Positions 8,521 through 16,611 of a stretch of DNA of 64,000 nucleotides are shown piece by piece. The translations under genes and the position numbers were made by a program. Numbering within the stretch: the first letter of the stretch is position 1; each line of letters opens with the position of its first letter. This stretch comes from JACMLX01 sp031374935. Its GTDB lineage: Bacteria > Gemmatimonadota > Gemmatimonadetes > Gemmatimonadales > Gemmatimonadaceae. The stretch covers positions 1 through 64,000 of the forward strand of contig JANMHB010000093.1 of assembly GCA_031374935.1 (NCBI GenBank), read 5' to 3'. The notes beneath the pieces were generated by a model that worked only from the letters and a program-made list of their open reading frames with translations, made no database searches and had not been told where the DNA came from.

Positions 8521-8547
8521 CGGTTGGCGCTGGTTGCCCATGCAGGT

Positions 8548-8572
8548 TAAGTCGTTGCATACAAACGACTTA
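8548..8572. promoter_or_regulatory. Perfect 9-bp dyad, probable activator site upstream of fliQ
   Basis: TAAGTCGTT and AACGACTTA flank a 7-base spacer. It lies 27 bases upstream of the -24 element, and the fliL copy is placed at exactly the same distance. It resembles an enhancer for a sigma54 activator such as the regulator at 36959-38428. Binding is inferred. Confidence 0.7.
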
Positions 8573-8678
8573 CTGGACTGTATTGTCGGGCTTGCTTATG
8601 CGCCTTTCGCCCCCAGGCGGCAGGGATTGCCGAGCGATGGGGCGGCGCGGATTGCCGCTGGCGCCGATCGCGGCCGGA

Positions 8679-9776
8679 TCAGTCGTCGATGGTGTGCGTG
8701 CCGGCCCAGCTGCGACCGAACTTGGCCTTCTGCCGCATCACGAACGCCAGCACTTCCGCGACCGCGACATACATCTCGATCGGGATCTGTGTGCCGGGCA
8801 CCGCCTTGCTCGCCAGCAGTGCCCGGGCCACGGTGATGTTTTCCACCACCGGCACCCCGTGCTCGAACGCCAGCTGCTTGATCTTCTCGGCGATCTTCCG
8901 CTGGCCGATCGCCACGATGATCGGGGCCGGCGCCACCATCGGGTCGTACTTGATCGCCACCGCGATGTGAATCGGGTTCACGATCACCACGTCGGCCGTT
9001 GGCACCGCCGACATCATGCGCTTGCGCGTCAGGGCGCGCTGCGCGCTGCGGATGCGCTGCTTGATCATCGGATCGCCGTCGGCGCTGCGCGCTTCGTCCT
9101 TGATCTCCTGCTTGCTCATCTTGAGCGACTTGTGCCACCGCCACCACTGAAAGCCATAGTCGGCGCCGGCCAGCGCGACAAACGCGATGCCGGTGGTGCG
9201 CAGCAGGCCGATGGCGTGCTTCTGAAACAGGACCGCGACACCCATGGGCCCCTGCTGCGCCAGCCCCAGCACATCGCGCCACATCGCATCGACCGCACTG
9301 TACACCATGCTGCCGATGATGATGAGCTTGACGATGCTCTTGACGAGATCGGCGAGCCCCTGCGTGCCGAGCACTCGCTTCAGGTTCGTCAGCGGATTGA
9401 GCTTCGCGAACGATGGCTCGAGTGGCTTGAAGCTGAGAATTCCGCGCGCCTGAACCGCCGTCGCAATGAATGCGATGGCGGCGAACGCACCCAGCAGCAC
9501 CGACACCTGGCCGAGCGTTCGCCAGCCGAGGGCAATCACATCGACGAGCAGGTCCTGCGGTTCGCGCAAGTTGGCGCCGGCATTGTAGAGCGATGCAGAC
9601 ATCGTGTCGGTGAGGTACCGTCCCATCACCGGCGCAACATTGGTGAAGATCACCGCCGCGCCGAAGAGCATCGCGGCGGTCGTCAGCTCGGTGCTGCGCG
9701 GGATGTTGCCTTTCTGTCGTTCGTCCTCGAGACGTTTGGCAGTCGGGTCTTCGGTCTTGTCCGCCTCGTCGGCCAT
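8679..9776 (-). CDS. flhB: Flagellar export switch protein FlhB
   Basis: 365 residues with four transmembrane segments and a cytoplasmic C-terminal domain. It starts MADEADKTEDPTAKRLEDER, the typical FlhB N-terminus. The self-cleavage site that normally reads NPTH reads NPIH here (residues 267-270, codons 8967-8978), followed by the usual AVAIKYD. Cleavage between Asn and Pro switches export specificity from rod/hook to filament proteins, with FliK as the trigger. The catalytic Asn and Pro are kept. Last gene of the fliL unit, 9 bases after fliR. Confidence 0.95.
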   Translation of the reverse strand: MADEADKTEDPTAKRLEDERQKGNIPRSTELTTAAMLFGAAVIFTNVAPVMGRYLTDTMSASLYNAGANLREPQDLLVDVIALGWRTLGQVSVLLGAFAAIAFIATAVQARGILSFKPLEPSFAKLNPLTNLKRVLGTQGLADLVKSIVKLIIIGSMVYSAVDAMWRDVLGLAQQGPMGVAVLFQKHAIGLLRTTGIAFVALAGADYGFQWWRWHKSLKMSKQEIKDEARSADGDPMIKQRIRSAQRALTRKRMMSAVPTADVVIVNPIHIAVAIKYDPMVAPAPIIVAIGQRKIAEKIKQLAFEHGVPVVENITVARALLASKAVPGTQIPIEMYVAVAEVLAFVMRQKAKFGRSWAGTHTIDD

Positions 9777-9785
9777 GCGGTGCGC

Positions 9786-10589
9786 CTATCGAACCGACGA
9801 CAGCATCGGACCGAGGATCCGGTGCATCAGGCCATCGTGGTAGGACGGCCAGCCGGTCGCCCAGACCGACGTGAGCCCGAGTGCGGCGGCCAGTGTGAAC
9901 AATCCGGCCACGATCTGCAGCGGAAAGGCGACCGTGATGATCTGCAGCTGCGGCGCGGCGCGCGTCAGAATGGCGAGCGACACGTTGGTCAGCATCGTGG
10001 ACGCCATCACCGGCGCCGAAAACATGACGCCGAGTGAGATCAGGTGTCCACCAAGCTTCGACATTGCCAGCATCCCGGCGCTCAGATCCGGCACGGTCCC
10101 CACCGGCAGCAGATCGAGCGACGAGCCGAGGCTGTCGATCATGACCAGATGGCCACCACTCGAGAAGAGCAGCAGCGTGACGAATGCCGTCATGAATTGG
10201 CCCAGCACCGGCACCTGAATGTTGGTCATCGGGTCCAGCACACTGGCACCGGCCAGGCCCATCTGCACCGACATCAGGTCGCCGGCGGCCGACGCGGCAC
10301 CGAGGACAATGGCCGTGCCCAAGCCGAGGCCGAATCCGATGATCGTCTCACTGAGCAGCGTCAACGGCGTCAGAATCGGCTGCGCCTGTGCGTGCGCCCG
10401 CGCCACTGGCACCAGCACCAGTGTGAAGATGATCATTGCCGCAGTGCGCAGCTTCATCGGCACCGCTTTCGATGAGAACACCGGTGCGATCATGATCAAT
10501 CCTCCGATCCGTGCGGCCAGCAGAACGAACGTCGATGCGCCGGCGCTCGTCAGCAGATCGGGAAGGGCGTCCGACCCGGCAAGGATCAC
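9786..10589 (-). CDS. fliR: Flagellar export protein FliR
   Basis: 267 residues from a GTG at 10589 that overlaps the stop of the upstream gene (GTGA), the same coupling as at neighbouring junctions. An ATG at 10628 is possible but would overlap by 43 bases. Several hydrophobic segments are visible, with the FliR landmarks LLAARIGGLIMIAPVFSS near the N-terminus and VLGQFMTAFVTLLLF. It is a component of the FliPQR export gate in the inner membrane. Confidence 0.93.
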   Translation of the reverse strand: MILAGSDALPDLLTSAGASTFVLLAARIGGLIMIAPVFSSKAVPMKLRTAAMIIFTLVLVPVARAHAQAQPILTPLTLLSETIIGFGLGLGTAIVLGAASAAGDLMSVQMGLAGASVLDPMTNIQVPVLGQFMTAFVTLLLFSSGGHLVMIDSLGSSLDLLPVGTVPDLSAGMLAMSKLGGHLISLGVMFSAPVMASTMLTNVSLAILTRAAPQLQIITVAFPLQIVAGLFTLAAALGLTSVWATGWPSYHDGLMHRILGPMLSSVR

Positions 10590-12118
10590 CGGAAGCTCTG
10601 GACCAGGCCTGTCACCACCAGGCCCCACCCATCGACCAGCACGAAGAGCAGCAGCTTGAACGGCAGTGAAATCATCGCTGGAGGCAGCATCACCATGCCC
10701 ATGCTCATCAGCACCGATCCGACGACGACGTCGATCACGATGAAGGGCAGAAAGAGAGCGAATCCGATCTGGAACGCCGTGCGCAATTCGCTGGTGACGA
10801 AGGCACTCATCAGGATCGTGAGTGGCACCGCCTCGCGCGACTCCGGCTGCGGCACCTCCGCCAGGTCGACGAACGTCTGCAGATCCTGATCACGAACCTG
10901 TCGCAGCATGAACGCCTTGAACGGCACCACGGCGCGCGACATCATCTCCACCTGCTCGATCTTGCCATCCATCCACGGTTCGAGCGCGTTGGAATTGATC
11001 TCTTTGAGCGTCGGTGTCATCACGAAGCCGCTCAGCAGCAGGGCCAGTGCCGCCAGCAGTTGCCCCGGCGGCGCCGATTGTGTGCCGAGTGCCTGCTTGA
11101 GAAAATGCAGCACGATGAGGATGCGCGTGAATCCCGTCATCATCAGCAGCAGGATCGGCAGCATCGACAACAGCCCCATCATGATCACGACACCAACGGT
11201 GCCGCTCATGCGGAGCCCTTCGCCGGCCACGCCGCCGCCGACCTTCAGTTCCATCTGTGGCGCGAGTTTCGAGATGATGCTGTCGGCGCGCCCGGAGATG
11301 CGTTGCGCTTCCGCCGTCGTCAGCGGTGCGGTGCCCTCGGCACGTTTTTGCAGTGCCGCGATATCGCGAGCCTGAGGAGCGGGCATCAGCGGCGCAATCG
11401 TGGCGTCACCACCGGAGCGTGAGCCGGTGGCCGCGGGTCTGGACGGGCGTGGTGCCGTGACCTGTGGATCGCTTCGCGCGGGCAGATCGCGCGGGCCGGG
11501 CTGCAATGCGGGTGGCGGCAACGTGCGCAACCCGCCGGGCGCGGTGGCCGGTGCGCCGGTGCGCGCCGGCGCCGCGGCCGCTGGCGCTGGTGCCGGCCGT
11601 GCCGGTGCGGCAGCCTGCGCAAACAACGACGTCGCGCCAAGAGCCCCCAGCATCACGATCAGGCCGCGGCGCACCGATCCACGGATCGCGTCGCCCAGCA
11701 CCTTCCGAAAACTGGAGGCGCTGGCGAGATCGTGCGGCACGTCGGATGGCGCCGCGGCGGCGATGCCGGGAAAGTGCAGCGCGCCGGTGGCCGTGACGGA
11801 CGTCAACTGCTCGAGCGGCGCATGCTCCGGACCCGGCACGAGCCCGGCGTGTGGTGTCGGTGCCGACTGCGGAAGCGTGAACAGGGTGCGGACGCCACCA
11901 TCGCCCACGCTGACACCGATCAGCAGATCACCACGCTGCACGATCGCAATCCCTTGCCGCTGGCCGAGTGGAATCCGTTGAATGACACTGAACGCGTCGC
12001 CGCCGCTGGCCTGCACCGCGCCTGGCAGGAATCGTTTCGCAAGCCGTGCCACCAGCATGATCAGACCCAGCACGAAGGCGAGCGTTCCGATCATGCCGGC
12101 GTAACCCGCACCGGTCAT
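10586..12118 (-). CDS. fliP: FliO-FliP fusion, flagellar export gate
   Basis: 510 residues in one uninterrupted frame. Residues 1-110 look like FliO: an N-terminal transmembrane helix (GTLAFVLGLIMLVARLAKRF), then the small domain with VIQRIPLGQRQGIAIVQRGDLLIGVS. Residues 150-170 form a second hydrophobic segment ending SLFAQAAA, which looks like the signal peptide of an ordinary FliP. A Pro/Ala-rich linker runs to about residue 240. Residues 300-510 are a complete FliP core (TRILIVLHFLKQALGTQ, RTAFQIGFALFLPFIVIDV). FliO stabilises FliP during gate assembly. An internal start before the signal-like segment could also make separate FliP. Overlaps fliN (ATGA). Confidence 0.88.
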   Translation of the reverse strand: MTGAGYAGMIGTLAFVLGLIMLVARLAKRFLPGAVQASGGDAFSVIQRIPLGQRQGIAIVQRGDLLIGVSVGDGGVRTLFTLPQSAPTPHAGLVPGPEHAPLEQLTSVTATGALHFPGIAAAAPSDVPHDLASASSFRKVLGDAIRGSVRRGLIVMLGALGATSLFAQAAAPARPAPAPAAAAPARTGAPATAPGGLRTLPPPALQPGPRDLPARSDPQVTAPRPSRPAATGSRSGGDATIAPLMPAPQARDIAALQKRAEGTAPLTTAEAQRISGRADSIISKLAPQMELKVGGGVAGEGLRMSGTVGVVIMMGLLSMLPILLLMMTGFTRILIVLHFLKQALGTQSAPPGQLLAALALLLSGFVMTPTLKEINSNALEPWMDGKIEQVEMMSRAVVPFKAFMLRQVRDQDLQTFVDLAEVPQPESREAVPLTILMSAFVTSELRTAFQIGFALFLPFIVIDVVVGSVLMSMGMVMLPPAMISLPFKLLLFVLVDGWGLVVTGLVQSFR

Positions 12119-12513
12119 CCGACCAGCTCCGCTCCGCTCGTGCGACTGATGATGCGCGTGACACGCACACCGAAGTTCTCGCCGAGCACCACCACTTCGC
12201 CTTCCGCAAACCGTCGATCCCCGACATAGATGTCGATCGGTTCACCAGCCAGTCGCTCCAGCTGGACCACCGAGCCGCGCCCGAGCTGCAGGATCTCCTG
12301 CACCGACATCGTCGTCCGCCCGAGTTCAATGGCAACCGGCAGCGTCAGATCCATCAGCATGCCGAGCGGCACCTCGCCGTTGGCGCCGATGGTCGCATCG
12401 AGGTCGGAGAAGTCGCCGCCCAGATCATCGGTGCCGGTTTCGGTGCCGGCGTCCTGCAGGGGAAGGCCGGCGTTCTTGGCAGCGATCAGTGCTGCGATTT
12501 CGTCCTGGTTCAT
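12115..12513 (-). CDS. fliN: Flagellar motor switch protein FliN
   Basis: 132 residues. The C-terminal SpoA domain is clear: VPLGMLMDLTLPVAIELGRT, QEILQLGRGSVVQLERLAGE, VVVLGENFGVRVTRI. FliN forms the bottom of the C-ring, takes part in switching and docks the FliH-FliI export complex. An acidic N-terminal ~45 residues precede the domain. Start and stop overlap the flanking fliM and fliO/P genes by the ATGA pattern. Confidence 0.96.
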   Translation of the reverse strand: MNQDEIAALIAAKNAGLPLQDAGTETGTDDLGGDFSDLDATIGANGEVPLGMLMDLTLPVAIELGRTTMSVQEILQLGRGSVVQLERLAGEPIDIYVGDRRFAEGEVVVLGENFGVRVTRIISRTSGAELVG

Positions 12514-13550
12514 GGCGTGTCCTGGTCTGCGGGCGTGAGCGTGCCGATGATGCGATTGTCAGAGATTCGACCGTCGGTAATGCGTGCGGCGAGTTTTCCG
12601 CCGCTGCGGCCGGCCGTCGCCACCAGTCTGGGCTGGCCCGAGACCGTGACGTTGAGCAGCGAGTTGGCGCTCAAGCCGGTGTTGATCACCGATCCGGGAG
12701 CCAGCTGCGTCAGGTCCTTCATGGTGAGCCGGAACTCCGGTAGCCGCGCCGCCACCGGCACACTGGTCCTGCGCAAGGAACGCTCGGTCTGCTTGCGCTG
12801 CGTGCGCAGCTCTTCCTTGCTCTTGGCAGTGCTCGACACGCGCCGCGTATCGGCGCTGGTGAAGTAGTCTTCGAGCGAGGCGAACGGCAGGCAGATCATG
12901 ATCAGGGAACTCACGTTCATGGCGCTCACCTCGATGTTCGCCACCAGCACGGGATCTTCCCGCGCGCTGACCTGCAGGATCTCGGGCGCGGCCTCGAAGC
13001 CGCTGATGGCGAGTTCGATCGGGATCACTTCATGCCAGGTGTCGCGCACGATGGACGCGGTGCGATCGGCGACGATGCGCACGGCGTCCTGTTCCAGCGC
13101 GGTCAGGGGCCGCGCCATCATGGTGGGTGCGCTGCCGCCGCCGAACAGGCGATCGACCAGGAAGAAGGCAAAGTCGCTGCCGAAATCGACGACACCCTGC
13201 AAGCCGTCCTTGCCGTTGATGTCGACGATGTAGCTGCAGCAGGGTGTCGGCAGCGAGAGCGTGAATTCGCCGAAGCTGAACTGCTCGACACTCTGCAGGC
13301 GCACTTCGATCTGGCCACGCACGCGCGACATCAGGTAGCTCTCCAGGCTCTTCACCATCCGCTCGTACATCGCCTCGATGGTGCGGAGGCGTTCCTTCGA
13401 GATGCGGTGCGGCCGGCGGAAATCGTAGCGCTGCGCTTCGTGCTGCACCACGGCGGGCTTCCGTCCCGACGCCGCCAGATCGAGCGCGCTGCCACCGGTA
13501 CCGCCGAGCAGTCGGTCGATCTCGCTCTGATTGAGGGTGTCGTTCGCCAT
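12510..13550 (-). CDS. fliM: Flagellar motor switch protein FliM
   Basis: 346 residues. The N-terminal CheY-binding peptide LNQSEIDRLLGG is present at residues 6-17. The middle CheC-like domain and the C-terminal SpoA domain (LTQLAPGSVINTGLSANSL) follow. FliM links FliG to FliN in the C-ring and receives phospho-CheY from the chemotaxis operon at 49.5-57 kb. Its stop overlaps the fliN start, and it follows fliL after 10 bases. Confidence 0.97.
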   Translation of the reverse strand: MANDTLNQSEIDRLLGGTGGSALDLAASGRKPAVVQHEAQRYDFRRPHRISKERLRTIEAMYERMVKSLESYLMSRVRGQIEVRLQSVEQFSFGEFTLSLPTPCCSYIVDINGKDGLQGVVDFGSDFAFFLVDRLFGGGSAPTMMARPLTALEQDAVRIVADRTASIVRDTWHEVIPIELAISGFEAAPEILQVSAREDPVLVANIEVSAMNVSSLIMICLPFASLEDYFTSADTRRVSSTAKSKEELRTQRKQTERSLRRTSVPVAARLPEFRLTMKDLTQLAPGSVINTGLSANSLLNVTVSGQPRLVATAGRSGGKLAARITDGRISDNRIIGTLTPADQDTP

Positions 13551-13560
13551 CGTCAGTGCA

Positions 13561-14151
13561 TCACTGGATGACGAACTGCGGAAAGCTGACGCGCTTGATC
13601 AGCTTCTTCTGCTTCACGATGGTCGAGACCAGTGCGTTGATCTCGGCCTTCAGCGGCTCGCGCGCGGCGACCTCGGCCAGCTGTTCGACCGTCTTCGCAC
13701 CAACCAGCGCGAGGACGGCGTCCTTGATCTCGGCGTCGCGCTGCTTGAGGACGTCGACTGCGGCCGAATCCTTCATGTCGAAGGCGACCGACAGCATGAG
13801 AAAGCGCGTCCCACCGGAGCCGGCGGGATTGAGCACCAGATCGCTGATCGTGTAGAGCGGGGGCGGTCCGGACGGCTCGTGCTCACCGTCCGCGCCCGCG
13901 CTGTCGGCATGTTCGCCGTCGGCCGAAACGTGCTCGCCGTCGCCGGCCTTGGGCGGTGTGTGCGCAGCGAGTTCGGCTGGAACGAGGTTGCCGACGATGC
14001 TTGCCATCAGCTTCGGCCCGACGACCTTGGCGCCCACCACTCCACCCCCGCCCACCCCAACCAATCCGAGGACCAGGGGCAGCACGAATGGCGGCAGACT
14101 CCGCTTTTTCTTCTCGGTGCCTTCCTCGGGAACAGTCTCTTCTTCGGCCAT
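13561..14151 (-). CDS. fliL: Flagellar stator-associated protein FliL
   Basis: 196 residues. A short charged N-terminus and one transmembrane helix (PFVLPLVLGLVGVGGGGVVG, near residue 21) are followed by a linker with repeated DGEHxxSA/DGEH units and a periplasmic stomatin-like domain (YTISDLVLNPAGSGGTRFLMLSVAF). FliL rings the stator units and supports torque. First gene of the unit fliL-fliM-fliN-fliO/P-fliR-flhB, which has its own sigma54 promoter 50 bases upstream. Confidence 0.92.
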   Translation of the reverse strand: MAEEETVPEEGTEKKKRSLPPFVLPLVLGLVGVGGGGVVGAKVVGPKLMASIVGNLVPAELAAHTPPKAGDGEHVSADGEHADSAGADGEHEPSGPPPLYTISDLVLNPAGSGGTRFLMLSVAFDMKDSAAVDVLKQRDAEIKDAVLALVGAKTVEQLAEVAAREPLKAEINALVSTIVKQKKLIKRVSFPQFVIQ

Positions 14152-14172
14152 GGATCGATCCTGATGAACGTG

Positions 14173-14193
14173 GGGACGGAGTGCGTCTGTCCC
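14173..14193. repeat. Inverted repeat in the fliL leader, REP-like
   Basis: GGGACGGA-GTGCG-TCTGTCCC, arms matching at 7 of 8 positions. It lies between the sigma54 promoter and the fliL start, over the expected transcription start. The GGGGACGGA core also occurs in the 23-bp tandem repeats at 27860. Confidence 0.5.
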
Positions 14194-14200
14194 TGTTCAA

Positions 14201-14216
14201 AGCAGTGGCCATGCCA
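14201..14216 (-). promoter_or_regulatory. Sigma54 (-24/-12) promoter of the fliL operon
   Basis: The minus strand reads TGGCATGGCCACTGCT, with GG and GC at the canonical distance. It lies 50 bases from the fliL ATG. Confidence 0.75.
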
Positions 14217-14243
14217 AAGCCCCGAGCGGCCGGTGACGGTACC

Positions 14244-14268
14244 GAAGTACCTGTCAAATAATGACTTA
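14244..14268. promoter_or_regulatory. Degenerate dyad, probable activator site upstream of fliL
   Basis: On the minus strand, TAAGTCATT-N7-AGGTACTTC. The first arm matches the perfect fliQ dyad at 8 of 9 positions and the second at 5 of 9. It is 27 bases upstream of the -24 element, exactly as at fliQ. Confidence 0.55.
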
Positions 14269-14408
14269 CGCGTTTCTCTCGGCAGGTCCAGCAGGCGGAG
14301 AAAGCGACTGGTCGGCAACTCCTGCCGCCGACCGACAGCCCATTGTTGCCGGGCGCGACGGTGAGTCGGCGGCCACCCTGCGGTGCGCCGCCGACTCTCC
14401 TCAGGCGA

Positions 14409-15824
14409 TTATCGCTTCAGGTTCACCAACTCCTCGAGCATCGAGTCGCTGGTGGTGATCACCCGGCTGTTGGCCTGGAACCCGCGCTGGGCGACGATCA
14501 GGTTGGTGAATTCCTGCGCCAGATCGACGTTCGACATTTCGAGTGCACCGCTGGTCACGAAGCTCTGGCTGCCCTCCAGCGCGTAGCCGAGCACCGCGCC
14601 GCCGGAGTTGCCGCTCAAGGCGTACATGTTGTCACCCGTGCGCAGCAGACCGGCCGGGTTGTTGAAGTCAGCCAGCACGATCTGCCCGAGCGTCTGGTTG
14701 ACGCCATTGGTGAATGCGCCGCTGATGATGCCGATGCGATCGATGCTGAAGTTCTGCAGCTGGCCGCTGGTGTAGCCGTCCTGATCGCGCAGCACGGCGG
14801 TGCCATTGCCGGCGAACTGTGTGATGCCGCCGAGTGTACCGGCCACGCCGCCACCGCTCACTTCGGCGCCGAGGTTCATCGTGACCGACATCGAGGCGCC
14901 ACCCGGGCCGTTGATGGCCAGCGTCGGGCTGGAGACGCCGGTACCGGCGTCGGGGCCGCCGATGATCGCCGACTGCGTGAGCAGCGCCGTCGACGGATCG
15001 AAGGTGAAGCGACCCGTGACGGTGCCGCCGCCGGTGATTGGTGCGCCTGGCGTGCCAGCATCGAGGGTGTAACCTGCGGGCAGCGTCGATGCGTCGATCT
15101 GCCAGTCCCACTGATTCTGCGCCGTCTTCCACATCCACATCTTCACATCGACCTTGTTGCCGAGGGCGTCGAACATCCCGATCGTGCCGTTGGTGAACGT
15201 GCCGGTGTTGGCAGACACCGCACGCGTGTCGGGTCCGAAACCACCGAGCAACGGGCCGGCGCCATCCGGGTCAGCCGCGTTGAAGATGCCAGCCGACGAG
15301 TTGAGGTTGCCGGCCACGGTCACCTTGGTCGTCGCGCGCGCGGCGACCTTCTGGCCGAAAGGCAGCGTGATGTCGGTGATGGTGTCGTTCAGCACACCGT
15401 CCTGCGCCATGCGGCCCTGCACGATGAAGCCGTTCGTCGGCGAGACCATGCGCCCCTCGGCGTCGAGCTGGAAGTTGCCGGAGCGCGTGTAGTACGTCTC
15501 GGTGCCTTTCCGTACGACGAAGAACGCGTCACCCTGCATCGCGATGTCGGTGCTCACACCGGTTGTTTCCACGTTGCCCTGTGTGAACAGCTGGTCCACC
15601 GATCCGATCAGCGACCCCAGGCCGATCTGCACCGGGTTCACGCCACCCTGATCACCCGGTGGCCGACTGGCGCCCTGCAGCAGCTGCGCGAAGCCTTCCT
15701 TGAAGGCCACGCGACCGCCCTTGAAGCCGACCGTGTTGACGTTTGCGATGTTGTTGCCGATGACGTCCATGCGGAACTGGTGGTTCCGAAGACCAGAGAC
15801 GCCGGCAAAGAGAGAGCGAAGCAT
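14409..15824 (-). CDS. flgE: Flagellar hook protein FlgE
   Basis: 471 residues, somewhat longer than the ~400 of enteric FlgE. The N-terminus MLRSLFAGVSGLRNHQFRMD with VIGNNIANVNTVGFKGGR is the hook/rod signature. The D1/D2 domains and the C-terminal SNVDLAQEFTNLIVAQRGFQANSRVI motif are present. It polymerises into the universal joint outside the cell under the FlgD cap, with its length set by FliK. It follows flgD after 103 bases that include a short perfect stem (15875-15890), which may uncouple or stabilise the hook message. It is the last gene of the flgB unit. Confidence 0.96.
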   Translation of the reverse strand: MLRSLFAGVSGLRNHQFRMDVIGNNIANVNTVGFKGGRVAFKEGFAQLLQGASRPPGDQGGVNPVQIGLGSLIGSVDQLFTQGNVETTGVSTDIAMQGDAFFVVRKGTETYYTRSGNFQLDAEGRMVSPTNGFIVQGRMAQDGVLNDTITDITLPFGQKVAARATTKVTVAGNLNSSAGIFNAADPDGAGPLLGGFGPDTRAVSANTGTFTNGTIGMFDALGNKVDVKMWMWKTAQNQWDWQIDASTLPAGYTLDAGTPGAPITGGGTVTGRFTFDPSTALLTQSAIIGGPDAGTGVSSPTLAINGPGGASMSVTMNLGAEVSGGGVAGTLGGITQFAGNGTAVLRDQDGYTSGQLQNFSIDRIGIISGAFTNGVNQTLGQIVLADFNNPAGLLRTGDNMYALSGNSGGAVLGYALEGSQSFVTSGALEMSNVDLAQEFTNLIVAQRGFQANSRVITTSDSMLEELVNLKR

Positions 15825-15874
15825 GGGAAAGGTGGGATTGGAGGTGAACTGCGACCTGCACGAGAGCCTTCAGG

Positions 15875-15890
15875 CGGCGCGAACGCGCCG
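15875..15890. other. Short perfect palindrome between flgD and flgE
   Basis: CGGCGCG-AA-CGCGCCG in the only gap above 100 bases inside the flgB unit. There is no T-run, so it is not a typical terminator. An RNA-stability or processing role is possible. Confidence 0.4.
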
Positions 15891-15927
15891 GGATTCAACT
15901 GGGGATGTCGCGGGTTGCGGCGTTTCG

Positions 15928-16611
15928 TCAGCGGCTGCTGATGCCGGTGACGGCATTGAGCGGGATGCGGAGGCTGCCCATGGTGTACTGCAGGCCATTG
16001 GCGCTGGATTCGAGCCCCGTGACCAACCCACGGACCGCGGTCGACCAGGTGACGGGATTGTCGGTGTCGACGGCTGTGACCGAGACGCGATACACACCGG
16101 GTGGCAGCTCGCGCAGGGCCTGCCCGACCACGACGTCGCTGGTGCCGCTGGACAGATAGCCCATCGCCTTGGTCGCGATCTGCCGTCCGCTGCGGGCGTC
16201 GAAGACGTTCAGCTGGGACGGTCCGCCGGCGCCGGTGACGGTCAGGACTTCGGTGCCGCTGCCATTCAGTTCGATCAGATCGCTGGCTGCGGTGATCGTG
16301 CGCCCGATGTTGTTCACCGCGGTGCCTGCCGCCACTTCGTTCGCCAGCGCCGACTGCGCGGCGCCCTGCGTCTCCAGCGTCTTGGAAATGTTCGTCAGCT
16401 GCTCGACGCTCGAGAACTGCGCCAGTTGCGCGGCCATCTGGTCGGCGTTGGCGGGGCTTTGCGGATCCTGATTCTTCAGCTGAGCCACCAGCAGCTTGAG
16501 AAAGTCATCCTTGCCCAGCGCGCCCTGCGCCTTGCGAGCGGGTGGTGCGCCCGGCGTGCCCGGTTCACGAACCGCGGGCCCGATCTTGATGGGTGATGCG
16601 ACCGTTGTCAT
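15928..16611 (-). CDS. flgD: Flagellar hook capping protein FlgD
   Basis: 227 residues. The conserved N-terminal part LGKDDFLKLLVAQLKNQDP with ADQMAAQLAQFSSVEQLTNI is typical, followed by the FlgD Ig-like/tudor domains. It caps the growing hook and is exported by the flagellar type III system. Its ATG overlaps the fliK stop (ATGA). Confidence 0.95.
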   Translation of the reverse strand: MTTVASPIKIGPAVREPGTPGAPPARKAQGALGKDDFLKLLVAQLKNQDPQSPANADQMAAQLAQFSSVEQLTNISKTLETQGAAQSALANEVAAGTAVNNIGRTITAASDLIELNGSGTEVLTVTGAGGPSQLNVFDARSGRQIATKAMGYLSSGTSDVVVGQALRELPPGVYRVSVTAVDTDNPVTWSTAVRGLVTGLESSANGLQYTMGSLRIPLNAVTGISSR

